From: a virus
Reading direction: 5' to 3' (one strand)
Virus record (IMG/VR): IMGVR_UViG_3300048592_000967
Coordinates: 1-64,000 of that record
DNA length: 64,000 bases
The notes under the pieces are model-generated. The model was not told where the DNA came from. It saw only the letters and a program-made list of their open reading frames with translations, and did no database searches. The translations under genes and the position numbers were made by a program. This document shows, piece after piece, positions 47,974-55,648 of the stretch; the first letter of the stretch is position 1, and every line of letters begins with the position of its first letter.

Positions 47974-49202
47974 TCTTGCGCCGCTTTGCGAGCTGGTTGC
48001 TGCTGTCTGACACCAGTCAGAGAAACGATAGCCCGCCGGATGGTCGAACTCAGAACGCTCAGAGGTCTCAGCCAGGCCGAATTCGCAAGGCAACTGGGGC
48101 AAGCTCGAACGACGGTATACAACTGGGAGAGTGGGCGGAACAAGCCCGAGGATGAGACACTGCTCCTGGTCTGTCGCGTGCTGGGAACCAGGGCCAGGCC
48201 GCCATCAATAAAGTCCATGAGCACCTCGGAAGATTGCTCAGGTGTCGATGCTGGGGGGATCAGGAATTGCTCCGGAGAGAGTCGTTCGTACGGAGGGAAG
48301 TTCTCAGGATGAAGCTTTCGATCGAGTCTGAATTCCGCAAACTCTGCCTTGCCCATCAAAACGAACCGGCCTGACCCTCCGATACGAAGCAAGTGGAGTT
48401 CTCCCGATTTGAGCGCCGCCTGTTCTTCTGGCGACAAACCTGCGAAGTAGGTGCGCCAATCCTTGCGCTGTTCCCAGAGCAAAGTGAAGATGTCCTTCCG
48501 CCTCAGTTCCCTGACCATTTGCGCGCGCCGGTCTCGCTCTTGCTCGTCTGGTTTCATTCGGGTGCGCCGAGCCATCCGCATCAGCGGTGAACTTTCATTG
48601 CACCCGCGTGTCCTGAGTAGGTCCACAGGATCTAGAGCGGGCAATTGGGATTCCCAGTCCTCCTCCCAGTCGTCGAGTTCGTCCTCATGGTCTCCAGGAA
48701 CGTCCTTGGCGTCGTTCTCGCGGGCAATGGGCGGTTCCGACTCTCCGGGCGGATTGTCCGACTGCAGGCTCTCGGTTGCTACTATGGAAACTTTGCTTGC
48801 TACGGCTTCGACGTTTTCCTGGATGTGACCAGGGGCGGCTGGGGCTTTTTTCTTGGCCTCCGCCCCACTCGTCTTCCCATCGGGTGGTAAGCCCCGAGCA
48901 AGCCAGGTCCCAACGCTCATTGCGAGATTTTCCGGGCACCCGTGCGCTATAAGCACCTTCTTGGCCGCCCTGAATAGGTTGTCGAGCTTGGTAGGCTTAA
49001 CTGCCCCCTTTTCCCAGTTCAGCAAAGTGTCTCGAGACGGTCCGCCGTTGGACTCTATGGCTGACTTTGATGCCGAAAAAGTTTCGTAGAAAATCGGCAG
49101 TCTTTTGCCCAGAAGTGGTTCATCAGGAAGCCCGTCACATAGGGCTTTCCAGTCTTTTCGTTCGGCAGTGAATTCGGCATTTTCTGGGGTGCCGATCGGC
49201 AT
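47970..49202 (-). CDS. Regulator coupled to integrase, with antisense-repressor C-terminus
   Basis: A 410-residue protein. Residues about 50-90 contain a possible HTH (SRDTLLNWEKGAVKPTKLDN). An acidic middle (about 160-190) and a helical segment (RDRRAQMVRELRRKDIFTLL) follow. The last about 65 residues are encoded by the complement of a 176-bp copy of the satellite repressor gene, an acquired end that leads by ATGA overlap into int. No family recognised. Probably a regulator of integration or replication genes. Confidence 0.6.
   Translation of the reverse strand: MPIGTPENAEFTAERKDWKALCDGLPDEPLLGKRLPIFYETFSASKSAIESNGGPSRDTLLNWEKGAVKPTKLDNLFRAAKKVLIAHGCPENLAMSVGTWLARGLPPDGKTSGAEAKKKAPAAPGHIQENVEAVASKVSIVATESLQSDNPPGESEPPIARENDAKDVPGDHEDELDDWEEDWESQLPALDPVDLLRTRGCNESSPLMRMARRTRMKPDEQERDRRAQMVRELRRKDIFTLLWEQRKDWRTYFAGLSPEEQAALKSGELHLLRIGGSGRFVLMGKAEFAEFRLDRKLHPENFPPYERLSPEQFLIPPASTPEQSSEVLMDFIDGGLALVPSTRQTRSSVSSSGLFRPLSQLYTVVRACPSCLANSAWLRPLSVLSSTIRRAIVSLTGVRQQQPARKAAQE
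48008..48183 (+). repeat. Inverted copy of the repressor 5' region
   Basis: Matches the complement of 43866-44041 at 175 of 176 bases (mismatch at 48015). On this strand it encodes the HTH part of the repressor, but the start codon is CTG instead of GTG and the frame diverges after CRVLG. The mRNA of the opposite strand (regulator-int) therefore carries 176 bases complementary to the repressor mRNA. Confidence 0.85.
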
Positions 49203-49277
49203 ACGCAGTCCTCCAACACTCGTTACAGTCTAGACAGGTCGGATTTCCGACACTTCGGACGACAGGAGTTCACTTCC

Positions 49278-49517
49278 TTGAACAACTCAGGACTGCTCAA
49301 TGGCCTACCTCGCCTGATCAAGCCTTGGCCCGACTGGGGGCAAGCGAATGGTCTATCTCGTGGCGCAACCTACGCGGCAGTCGATCGGATGCCGCCCGGC
49401 GTCCGGATCAAGATCGGCGGTCGCCTCCGCCTGAACGCAGACAAGCTACGAGAGTATCTTGAAGCGGGCGGAGACCTGGCCCGTCAATGTTCGGACGGAC
49501 CCGGTGACTCCCGCTGA
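49278..49517 (+). CDS. Excisionase / AlpA-like DNA-binding protein
   Basis: A 79-residue protein with TTG start and AGGAG 9-10 bases upstream. GLSRGATYAAVDRMPPGVRI, then IGGRLRLNADKLREYLEAGG reads as a MerR/Xis-type winged helix ending in a recognition helix. Divergent from the regulator-int operon. Likely directionality factor or activator of the replication genes. Confidence 0.65.
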   Translation: MNNSGLLNGLPRLIKPWPDWGQANGLSRGATYAAVDRMPPGVRIKIGGRLRLNADKLREYLEAGGDLARQCSDGPGDSR

Positions 49518-50031
49518 GAGCGCCCGCAAGGCTCGAGCCCAGTATTGCCTGGAGACTCTCGGCGCCTGCGTCTGCAAGAACGCGTCAAGAGCGAGCGAGT
49601 TGCGGTGCCTGGGGTGCCGTGGACGAGCTCTGCTTTACCTACAGGATGCCGTTGGTCTGATTCACTGTGCGGCCTGCGGCCGGCGTTGGACCCTGGCCGG
49701 GTTCGCGCGCGAATTCGGCTTACCGCCACCGCCAACTTTTGAGCCTGCGCCGGGCCTAAATGGCGACCCACTAACGAAAGGACACAACGCGATGCTCCCC
49801 CAAAAAACAACCCTTCCCGCGGGCCAGCGAGAAGGGCTCAACTCTAGCTCAAAAACGAACTCTGTTCCGAAACCCATTTTCCACCCGCAGGGCCAAAGCC
49901 CCTCCGAGCTGACCTTTGAGGAGGCCGTCATGCGGGCTTCTCGTCGACCGCATGTCCCTGCGCCGCTGTTCGTGCCTGAACTGAGTCAAGCGGTCCCGGA
50001 CTGGCGCTTACCTGGCAGGAGGCTGGGCTGA
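49504..50031 (+). CDS. Zinc-finger protein upstream of primase
   Basis: A 175-residue protein; GTG 49504 overlaps the previous stop. Cys pairs CVC, CLGC and CAAC-G fit a zinc-ribbon module (residues about 18-60) like those at the start of primases. An internal ATG at 49792 with AAAGGA could give a short C-terminal protein. Perhaps a primase accessory. Confidence 0.5.
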   Translation: MTPAESARKARAQYCLETLGACVCKNASRASELRCLGCRGRALLYLQDAVGLIHCAACGRRWTLAGFAREFGLPPPPTFEPAPGLNGDPLTKGHNAMLPQKTTLPAGQREGLNSSSKTNSVPKPIFHPQGQSPSELTFEEAVMRASRRPHVPAPLFVPELSQAVPDWRLPGRRLG

Positions 50032-50399
50032 TGCAGCGCCCCGCCTCCGAACCAGGTGGCGGGGCCGGTCGGGCCCCCAAGCCCCCGGCACCGCCCTTTG
50101 AACTGCTCGAACTGAATCCCATCGGCAAGGGGAGTCTTCTCGGCCGGGTGCGGCTCAAGATGCCCTCGGGACTCATCATCGCCTGCAACGTGCTGCGTTC
50201 CAAACAAGACGGCCAGGCCGTATTCGTTTTGCCAGTCGGGGAGCGCCGGCACGACGGTGGATTCGCTCCTATCGTCGACTTTGCGACTCCAGAACTCCGG
50301 GAAGCCTGGCAAGACTCGGCACTGGCGGCCGTTCGCCCGAGGCTCCATGAACTTCTCGACCCCACCCCCAAGGAGCGTTCCCAATATGCAGACTTCTAG
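50031..50399 (+). CDS. SpoVG-like small protein
   Basis: A 122-residue protein, TGATG-coupled. The core (LLGRVRLKMPSGLIIACNVL, GQAVFVLPVGERRHDG) follows the strand order of SpoVG-fold DNA-binding proteins. Often found beside mobile-element primases. Assignment by resemblance only. Confidence 0.5.
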   Translation: MQRPASEPGGGAGRAPKPPAPPFELLELNPIGKGSLLGRVRLKMPSGLIIACNVLRSKQDGQAVFVLPVGERRHDGGFAPIVDFATPELREAWQDSALAAVRPRLHELLDPTPKERSQYADF

Positions 50400-53300
50400 C
50401 CGCCGAGGGTCGACAGTAACCCAAAAGAACCCCTGTCCGATTTGTGGCAAACCGGACTGGTGCCTCCGTTTTCAGGACGGCGGCGTGAATTGCTATCGGG
50501 TGCCTTCGCTGCGGGAGAAGACCGACCATGAAGGCACCCTGTACTGGGTTCATCAGACGGAAGCCGGTGAGCAGGGCCCGGCCCTGGAACCGCTCCCTAC
50601 GCAACAGCACAGCAGGGCCTCGGCCGACAAGGTGGACCGAGTCTACCGGGAGTTGCAGCAGCAACTGACTCTGAACCAGGAGCACCAGGCCCAGCTGGTC
50701 GACCGGGGTCTGCCCGAGGTGGCCATCCGAGAGCACGGCTTCAGGTCGATGCACAGCCCGGCAGTTCGGGCGACCATCGCCAGGAGCATCGCTGACCGCT
50801 TCTCCGACTGGCAAGGTGTCCCGGGCTTCTACTGCGACCCCAAAACAGGGAAGGCCCGGCTGGCTGGTTCCGAGGGTCTGCTCATCTTCGGTAAGGACTT
50901 GGCCGGTAACGTGGCCTCGGTAAAGATTCGTCGAGATACGATAAAGGCAGGACAGGACCGGTACTATTGGCTGAGCAGCACCAAGCACGGCGGCCCGTCT
51001 TCGGGTTCCTCGCCCACCTGGTGGGAACCGGTATCCAGGTCCCGGCTTAATGGGGTGGTTCGCATCACTGAAGGCGCGTTCAAGTCCGTGGTCAGCGCTG
51101 AGTTGACCGGGGTTCCTGGTATCGCCGCAGGGTCCGGGGTGGGCTCCATGGCCAGCCCCCAGGTGCTCGACTTCCTGGCCGAACTGAATCCAGAGAAGGT
51201 TCTCGTCTCCAGCGACGCTGACTGGTTCTACAAAGCTGAGGTAGTTGTGAAGGCGAGAGCCTGCCTGGCTCGTCTGGCTGATGTTGCCGAGCGCTCCGGT
51301 CTTGAAGTCCTGGTGGAAGTCTGGCAGAGGGACCTCCCCGCCAAGGAGCGCTTCAAAGGCATCGATGACGCCTTAACCGGTGGCCAGTCTATCGAAACCC
51401 TGGATCTTGATCGCTTTTTGAAATTGCTGCCCCCAGAAGATAGGGGTAAAAAAGTGTCACAGCTGTCACACGGTCAAGGAATGGCTTCAAATAAGGTTTC
51501 AGAGGGTGACGGCCTTTTGTCACAGGCTGTCACGGGGGGCCATGGCTCTTTGTGCGAAAGCCTGATTTTAAGCCATTCTGAGGGTGACAACCCTGTGACA
51601 ACCCAGGCGGCCGAGCTGTCACCGGCTGCCTCCTCACACCTTCCGCAGACCCTCGAAGGGGCTCTTCTGGCCGCCGACCGGTTTAGAGAGCAGATGAAGC
51701 CCAAGGACCTCCAAGGCCTGGCTTCTTCGATTTCGGCTGCTACTCGAGGGGTGGCCGTTGCGCCGAAGTTCCGCCGGCGGGTCCTGAACGTGCTCCAGCG
51801 ATACGAGGCGCTACTGGGTGGCCATGGTGTGAACATTCACGATGTGACGGCGAGTGAACAGGCGCTTCGCGATTCCGAGGAGAGCGACACCGACAAGAAG
51901 GACCCGAACCACCAGGCAGACGTTCTCTTGGAAATGGCGTCCGCCGCCCAACTCATCAAGCACGGGAACCACCACTACATGAGCATGCTTCGCACCAACC
52001 CGGACGGGAGTTTCGGCCGCGAGACGGTTCGCTTTGGCGATCGGGGCAACGGCGCCGCCGCCTGGCTGAACTATGGCTACTACAAGGCCAAGGGTCGCGC
52101 CCCCAGTTCGGAAGCCATCAAGGCCGCCATGGCGACCCTGGAAGCCCGGTGTGAGTTCGAGGGCCTACAAGAGCGAGTCTGGCTTCGTGTGGCAGAGTCG
52201 GCCGATGGTGGAGACGGCAGCGATCGACGCCTCTACCACGACCTGGGGGACGAGCACCGGCGAATCGTCGTCATCAGTCCCCAGGGTTGGCAGGTGGCTC
52301 AGGATGTCCCGGTCTACTTCTGGCGACCCAAGAGCCTCCAGGCCCTACCCGAACCGGTAAGGGGTGGTTCGCTGCTGGAACTGCGGGAGTTCCTGAACCT
52401 CCCCGACGAGAGCAGCTGGATTCTGGCAATTGCCTTCCTGATTTACAGCTTCGTGCCGACCTGCCCCCATCCGCTGCTCATCCTTGAGGGCGAGGAAGGA
52501 TCCTGCAAGACTTGGGCCAGCCGCATTCTCCGTTCCCTGGTCGACCCAAACGGCGCCCTGACCCGGCGCCCACCGCGCAACGAGGAAGACCTCAGCCTCT
52601 ATGCCCTGAACTCTCATCTGCCTTGCATCGACAATGTTGGCCAGATCGAGGACTGGCTGTCTGACGGCCTGTGCGCTATCACCACCGGCAACGGGTGGGG
52701 CCGGCGGGCCAAGTTCACCGATGAGGCCGAATCGGTCGTGAACGTGGTGAGGCCCGTCATGATGACCGGGCTGAGTGGTCTGAACGGCAAGTCCGATCTG
52801 ATGGACCGAACGATCAAGCTGGTTCTGCAGCGCGTCCCTCCCAGCAAGCGACAGGCAGAGTCCGACCTTCAGAAGGCCTTCGAAGAGGCCCGCCCCCGTA
52901 TTCTCGGGGCCATTTACGATGTTCTCGCCAAGGGCCTGGCCAACCGCGGACAGGTCCCCCTACCAGCGCTCCCCCGCATGGCCGACTTCGCGCGGTTCAT
53001 TGTCGAGGCTGAGGAGGCGCTACCTTGGAAGCCCGGTCAGTTCATGGAGGCCTTCCGCGAACATCGAATAGACCAGGTCCTGGGGGTGCTCGAGTCAGAC
53101 GGCCTGGCATCCGCCGTGCGGGAGCTCATGCGCCAGACCACCCGCTGGGAAGGCTCGGTCAGTCAACTCCACGTTCGCCTCTCAGAGTTCCGGGAGTTCA
53201 AGAGCAAGTTGCCAGGGCCCATGAGCCTGAAGGCCGCGATCCTAAAACTCAGGCCCAGTCTGCGGCATCTTGGAGTCGAAGTTTCTGACCTGCGCACCCG

Positions 53301-53424
53301 CAACGCCCGCTTGATCGTCTTGGAGAAAATGAGCGAGCGGCCCTCTGGGCTGCCTCAGAGCGAAGCGAAGCCGAGCCAAGAAACTCTCGCTGCCGAAGTT
53401 GCGGCCGTCGGAGAGCTGTTTTGA
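50386..53424 (+). CDS. Primase-helicase (replication protein of the satellite)
   Basis: A 1012-residue protein; ATG 50386 with AAGGAG 10 bases upstream. N-terminal zinc motif (CPICGKPDWCLRF), Toprim-like DUF3854 region (RITEGAFKSVVSAEL, VLVSSDADWFYKAE), repeat-rich linker (about 360-410), and a C-terminal ATPase with Walker A LEGEEGSCKTW and CIDNVGQIEDW/RPVMMTGL motifs. It is the P4-alpha type of layout: priming and unwinding by one protein. Its gene includes the second iteron cluster, so the origin may lie within it. Confidence 0.8.
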   Translation: MQTSSRRGSTVTQKNPCPICGKPDWCLRFQDGGVNCYRVPSLREKTDHEGTLYWVHQTEAGEQGPALEPLPTQQHSRASADKVDRVYRELQQQLTLNQEHQAQLVDRGLPEVAIREHGFRSMHSPAVRATIARSIADRFSDWQGVPGFYCDPKTGKARLAGSEGLLIFGKDLAGNVASVKIRRDTIKAGQDRYYWLSSTKHGGPSSGSSPTWWEPVSRSRLNGVVRITEGAFKSVVSAELTGVPGIAAGSGVGSMASPQVLDFLAELNPEKVLVSSDADWFYKAEVVVKARACLARLADVAERSGLEVLVEVWQRDLPAKERFKGIDDALTGGQSIETLDLDRFLKLLPPEDRGKKVSQLSHGQGMASNKVSEGDGLLSQAVTGGHGSLCESLILSHSEGDNPVTTQAAELSPAASSHLPQTLEGALLAADRFREQMKPKDLQGLASSISAATRGVAVAPKFRRRVLNVLQRYEALLGGHGVNIHDVTASEQALRDSEESDTDKKDPNHQADVLLEMASAAQLIKHGNHHYMSMLRTNPDGSFGRETVRFGDRGNGAAAWLNYGYYKAKGRAPSSEAIKAAMATLEARCEFEGLQERVWLRVAESADGGDGSDRRLYHDLGDEHRRIVVISPQGWQVAQDVPVYFWRPKSLQALPEPVRGGSLLELREFLNLPDESSWILAIAFLIYSFVPTCPHPLLILEGEEGSCKTWASRILRSLVDPNGALTRRPPRNEEDLSLYALNSHLPCIDNVGQIEDWLSDGLCAITTGNGWGRRAKFTDEAESVVNVVRPVMMTGLSGLNGKSDLMDRTIKLVLQRVPPSKRQAESDLQKAFEEARPRILGAIYDVLAKGLANRGQVPLPALPRMADFARFIVEAEEALPWKPGQFMEAFREHRIDQVLGVLESDGLASAVRELMRQTTRWEGSVSQLHVRLSEFREFKSKLPGPMSLKAAILKLRPSLRHLGVEVSDLRTRNARLIVLEKMSERPSGLPQSEAKPSQETLAAEVAAVGELF
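51455..51622 (+). repeat. Iteron cluster 2 inside the primase gene
   Basis: Seven GTGACA/TGTCAC hexamers in 168 bases (51455, 51464, 51519, 51528, 51584, 51595, 51617) plus ATGGCTTCAAAT and the inverse TTTTAAGCCATT. The same hexamers and CGGCTTAAAAT-type motifs are in cluster 1. This region encodes a low-complexity Ser/Gly linker, so the DNA sequence may be constrained instead of the protein. Confidence 0.55.
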
Positions 53425-53702
53425 CGCCCGCCGAACACGTCCGGCGTTGGTCAAGTCTGCTGTCCTGTGCTCACAGTCCGGGGGTCTGCGTGATTCTCAG
53501 CCGATACCCAGGGATTCTTCGGGTTTGCCTTAGACCGAAGGCCCCCGGGCGCCAGAGGGAGCACGAGTTGTTGTTCGACCCTGTAAACGACAAGCCCGAG
53601 CGGATAGGCCAGCAGATCGAGGCTATGCGAGGTGGCGGAAACTACCCGCGGCGCGTTTTCACCGAGGCCGCGATCAAGGTGCTGAAAGGATGTCTTCGAT
53701 GA
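53421..53702 (+). CDS. Hypothetical satellite protein
   Basis: A 93-residue protein with TTG start overlapping the primase stop. Basic, with LLFDPVNDKPERIGQQIEAM. No family recognised. Confidence 0.5.
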   Translation: MTPAEHVRRWSSLLSCAHSPGVCVILSRYPGILRVCLRPKAPGRQREHELLFDPVNDKPERIGQQIEAMRGGGNYPRRVFTEAAIKVLKGCLR

Positions 53703-53992
53703 CACAGACCAATCGCCGAGCCCTGATCGCCCTCAGGGCATTGCGGCAAGCTCAAGCCGACCTGGTGGCGTTCTCGGATCAGTTGCCTGCCGAGGGAGGC
53801 CCCCTGGCCGGGCCCGAGCGCGAGCTGGCTCTTCTGGCCACCGAGGCAAGGGAAGCCCTGCATCTCGCTGCTCAGAAGGTGGAGACTCTGGTAGATGCCC
53901 ACCGCATCTTCCAGAGCCTCAGGCTTGAGTTCAATGGTCGCAGAGACGGCCAGGAACAACCAATTCTTGGAAGGGAGAGCATCCAGCAATGA
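53690..53992 (+). CDS. Hypothetical helical satellite protein
   Basis: A 100-residue protein; ATG 53690 or 53699. Helical (LIALRALRQAQADLVAFSDQ; LALLATEAREALHLAAQKVE). Overlaps both neighbours. No family recognised. Confidence 0.5.
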   Translation: MSSMTQTNRRALIALRALRQAQADLVAFSDQLPAEGGPLAGPERELALLATEAREALHLAAQKVETLVDAHRIFQSLRLEFNGRRDGQEQPILGRESIQQ

Positions 53993-54207
53993 GAGCTCAG
54001 ACAACCTGCTCGAGCTGTGGCGGGACGCTGTTGGTCGAGGAGGTGAGTCTCACCCGAGACAACGGCAAGACGTGGATCCGGCAAAGGATTTATCGGTGCC
54101 TTTCCCAGCGACACAAGGGCGGCTGCCCGGCACAGACGGAGGATGTCGCGGAGATTCCGGCTCCCAGGACCGATTGGGCGCCAAAGGGGGAGGTTCACTA
54201 CGGCTGA
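53989..54207 (+). CDS. Small zinc-ribbon protein
   Basis: A 72-residue protein with CSSCGGTLLVEE and a second pair (CLSQRHKGGC), as in transcription-factor-type zinc ribbons such as Ogr/Delta regulators that activate helper late genes in P2/P4. The resemblance is weak but the location before the capsid-related gene makes that role worth testing. Confidence 0.5.
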   Translation: MRAQTTCSSCGGTLLVEEVSLTRDNGKTWIRQRIYRCLSQRHKGGCPAQTEDVAEIPAPRTDWAPKGEVHYG

Positions 54208-54271
54208 GGTTTCGGGGGAACGGGGGCAACGGGGGCAACGGGGCCATTCAAACGAAACGAGGTGTAGTCAA

Positions 54272-54781
54272 TTGAAAAAGCCAACTTCTTACGTCGAGTG
54301 CTGCCGAGAACTGGAGTCTTCGGGAGTAGACTCCGACACCGCCTGCCGTGCCTGCGAAATCGCTTTCTGGCAGACCCACGGCATGCTTATCGAGACCGCA
54401 GAGCGAAACGGTGCTGACCCCGCCGGCAGCCTTATCGACTCGGCCAGGGCGTCGACGATCGAACTCTCAAGGCAGGACGATGGGGGCAAGAACCGCCAAA
54501 TCGGTCAGGCAGGCTTGAGCAGGAACCTGACCAGAGGGGCCTCTCTGGCATCACCGCCGGATGAAGATCCTGACGACATGGTGAAACTGGCCCGAAGAAT
54601 GGGCCTGCCTGTCCGCCCAGAGTCGAAGGTCGACCCCAACGACCTGGTCAGCGTCGCCAGAAATCTGGGGCTTCCAGTTCGTCCCGAGCGCCCCGCCTGT
54701 GCCATCGAAGAAAGCGACCCCGATCACATGGTCAAGCTGGCCAAAGGGTTGGGGCTACCTGTCGGACCGGTAACCAGTTGA
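54272..54781 (+). CDS. Scaffold-mimic protein: candidate capsid-redirecting factor
   Basis: A 169-residue protein; TTG 54272 with GAGGTG upstream. Residues 1-60 match the N-terminus of the helper protease/scaffold (32622): YVECCRELESSGVDSDTACR against YVECCQELESAGMDSDKACR, including all four Cys. The protease and linker are missing. The C-terminal half then carries three tandem variants of the helper scaffold's last motif: DMVKLARRMGLPV, DLVSVARNLGLPV and DHMVKLAKGLGLPV (helper: MLKLAKKMGLPV). A small protein made of scaffold ends is what a capsid-size or capsid-choice factor of a satellite would look like. Confidence 0.75.
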   Translation: MKKPTSYVECCRELESSGVDSDTACRACEIAFWQTHGMLIETAERNGADPAGSLIDSARASTIELSRQDDGGKNRQIGQAGLSRNLTRGASLASPPDEDPDDMVKLARRMGLPVRPESKVDPNDLVSVARNLGLPVRPERPACAIEESDPDHMVKLAKGLGLPVGPVTS

Positions 54782-54842
54782 ACTCGACTTGAATTCATCG
54801 ACACGACAACGGGGAGTTTGTCATAGCGAAGGAGACATAACC

Positions 54843-55415
54843 ATGTTCGGATTCTTGAAACGAAACAGGAAACCGCTACCCGCCCGGCCGGTCGAGGAAA
54901 TCGACGCAGAGCTTGGCCCATTGGTCGAGGCGCAGCAAATTGAAGCGGCACGTCGACAGAAGATCGACCAGCTCCAGGAAGAACGCAGTCGGGCTGTACT
55001 GTTGGCAGAAGAGGAGCAGCGCGCGAAGCAGGCCGCTGACCTGCAGCCTGAATACGAGAGACACGCCTCCGCCTGGCGAGAGAAGGTCGCCGCTATTGAG
55101 GACGCGCTTCAGGGGCTGATGCACGATTTCAAAGAGGCCGCCGACCATGGGTGGAAAGCCAGCAGGGTGCAGCTTCGGATCGAGCGTCTTGGCCACCGGG
55201 TGAGCAACCCGCTTCGGGGCTATCAAGCCTCCTTTCTGGGCTACTTCACTTACGAGCGCTTTCTCAAGTTGTGGAAGGAGGCCGAGCGGCCCGGGGCGCT
55301 GGCGCCGCATCAGGCAGCAGCTGTCACCCGTGGTGAGCAACGCAGTCTGCCCGCTCAGCGAACTCTGCCACCTGTCCCCGTGAAGCCCTCCGCCAAGGGT
55401 AAGCTCAAGGGATAG
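54843..55415 (+). CDS. Coiled-coil protein before the packaging-like site
   Basis: A 190-residue protein; ATG 54843 with AAGGAG upstream. Basic N-terminus, Glu/Gln/Ala coiled coil (residues about 20-90), a helical centre and a basic Pro-rich tail (PVKPSAKGKLKG). The leader contains AACGGGGAGTTTG, like the structural-gene leaders of the helper. Could act in packaging or assembly; no family recognised. Confidence 0.5.
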   Translation: MFGFLKRNRKPLPARPVEEIDAELGPLVEAQQIEAARRQKIDQLQEERSRAVLLAEEEQRAKQAADLQPEYERHASAWREKVAAIEDALQGLMHDFKEAADHGWKASRVQLRIERLGHRVSNPLRGYQASFLGYFTYERFLKLWKEAERPGALAPHQAAAVTRGEQRSLPAQRTLPPVPVKPSAKGKLKG

Positions 55416-55457
55416 CGACCTGGCCGGGGCCTGTCGAGGACGCGCCCCGGCCCTTGG

Positions 55458-55586
55458 AACTTAGGAAATCCTGACGGGGCGTTTTCGTGCGAGGATGCAC
55501 CCTCGTTTTATTTTGCCGGGGGAGACATCGCGAGGGGAGACATCCCAGGCAGTGTCACGAGTCGGCAGGTTCTCGTGGGGAGACAT
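55458..55586 (+). repeat. Candidate packaging site, satellite copy
   Basis: 55458-55526 equals the helper element 30560-30628 in reverse complement (69 of 69). It is followed by further copies of GGGGAGACAT (55519, 55534, 55577). Identity stops on both sides, so the short element was conserved or acquired separately from flanking DNA. It fits a cos/pac-type site through which helper terminase would package satellite DNA; a shared leader/terminator is the alternative. Confidence 0.6.
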
Positions 55587-55606
55587 ACCTGCCCGCTATG
55601 GTCCAG

Positions 55607-55648
55607 CTCTGTAACGGGGAGTTTGCGGAATTGGAACGGTAACAACCC
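55607..55648 (+). promoter_or_regulatory. Leader of the satellite tape-measure gene
   Basis: CTCTGTAACGGGGAGTTTGCGGAA resembles the leaders of the helper capsid and tube genes (CTCTGTgAACGGGGAATTT) but has lost the pairing arm and the strong SD. It suggests that the gene is expressed as a structural gene from its own leader. Confidence 0.4.

Noticed and set aside
47986-48312. Second functional repressor gene on the plus strand
   Set aside because: The start codon is changed to CTG, no promoter or SD is seen, and the frame loses the C-terminal half after CRVLG. An HTH-only decoy from ATG 48040 cannot be excluded but has no own ribosome site.
55501-55526. Ordinary intrinsic terminator as full explanation of the 69-bp shared element
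   Set aside because: A CGAGG/CCTCG stem with a T-rich tail is present, but identity over 69 bases in two unrelated contexts and the GGGGAGAC repeats are not explained by a terminator alone. Kept as alternative reading only.
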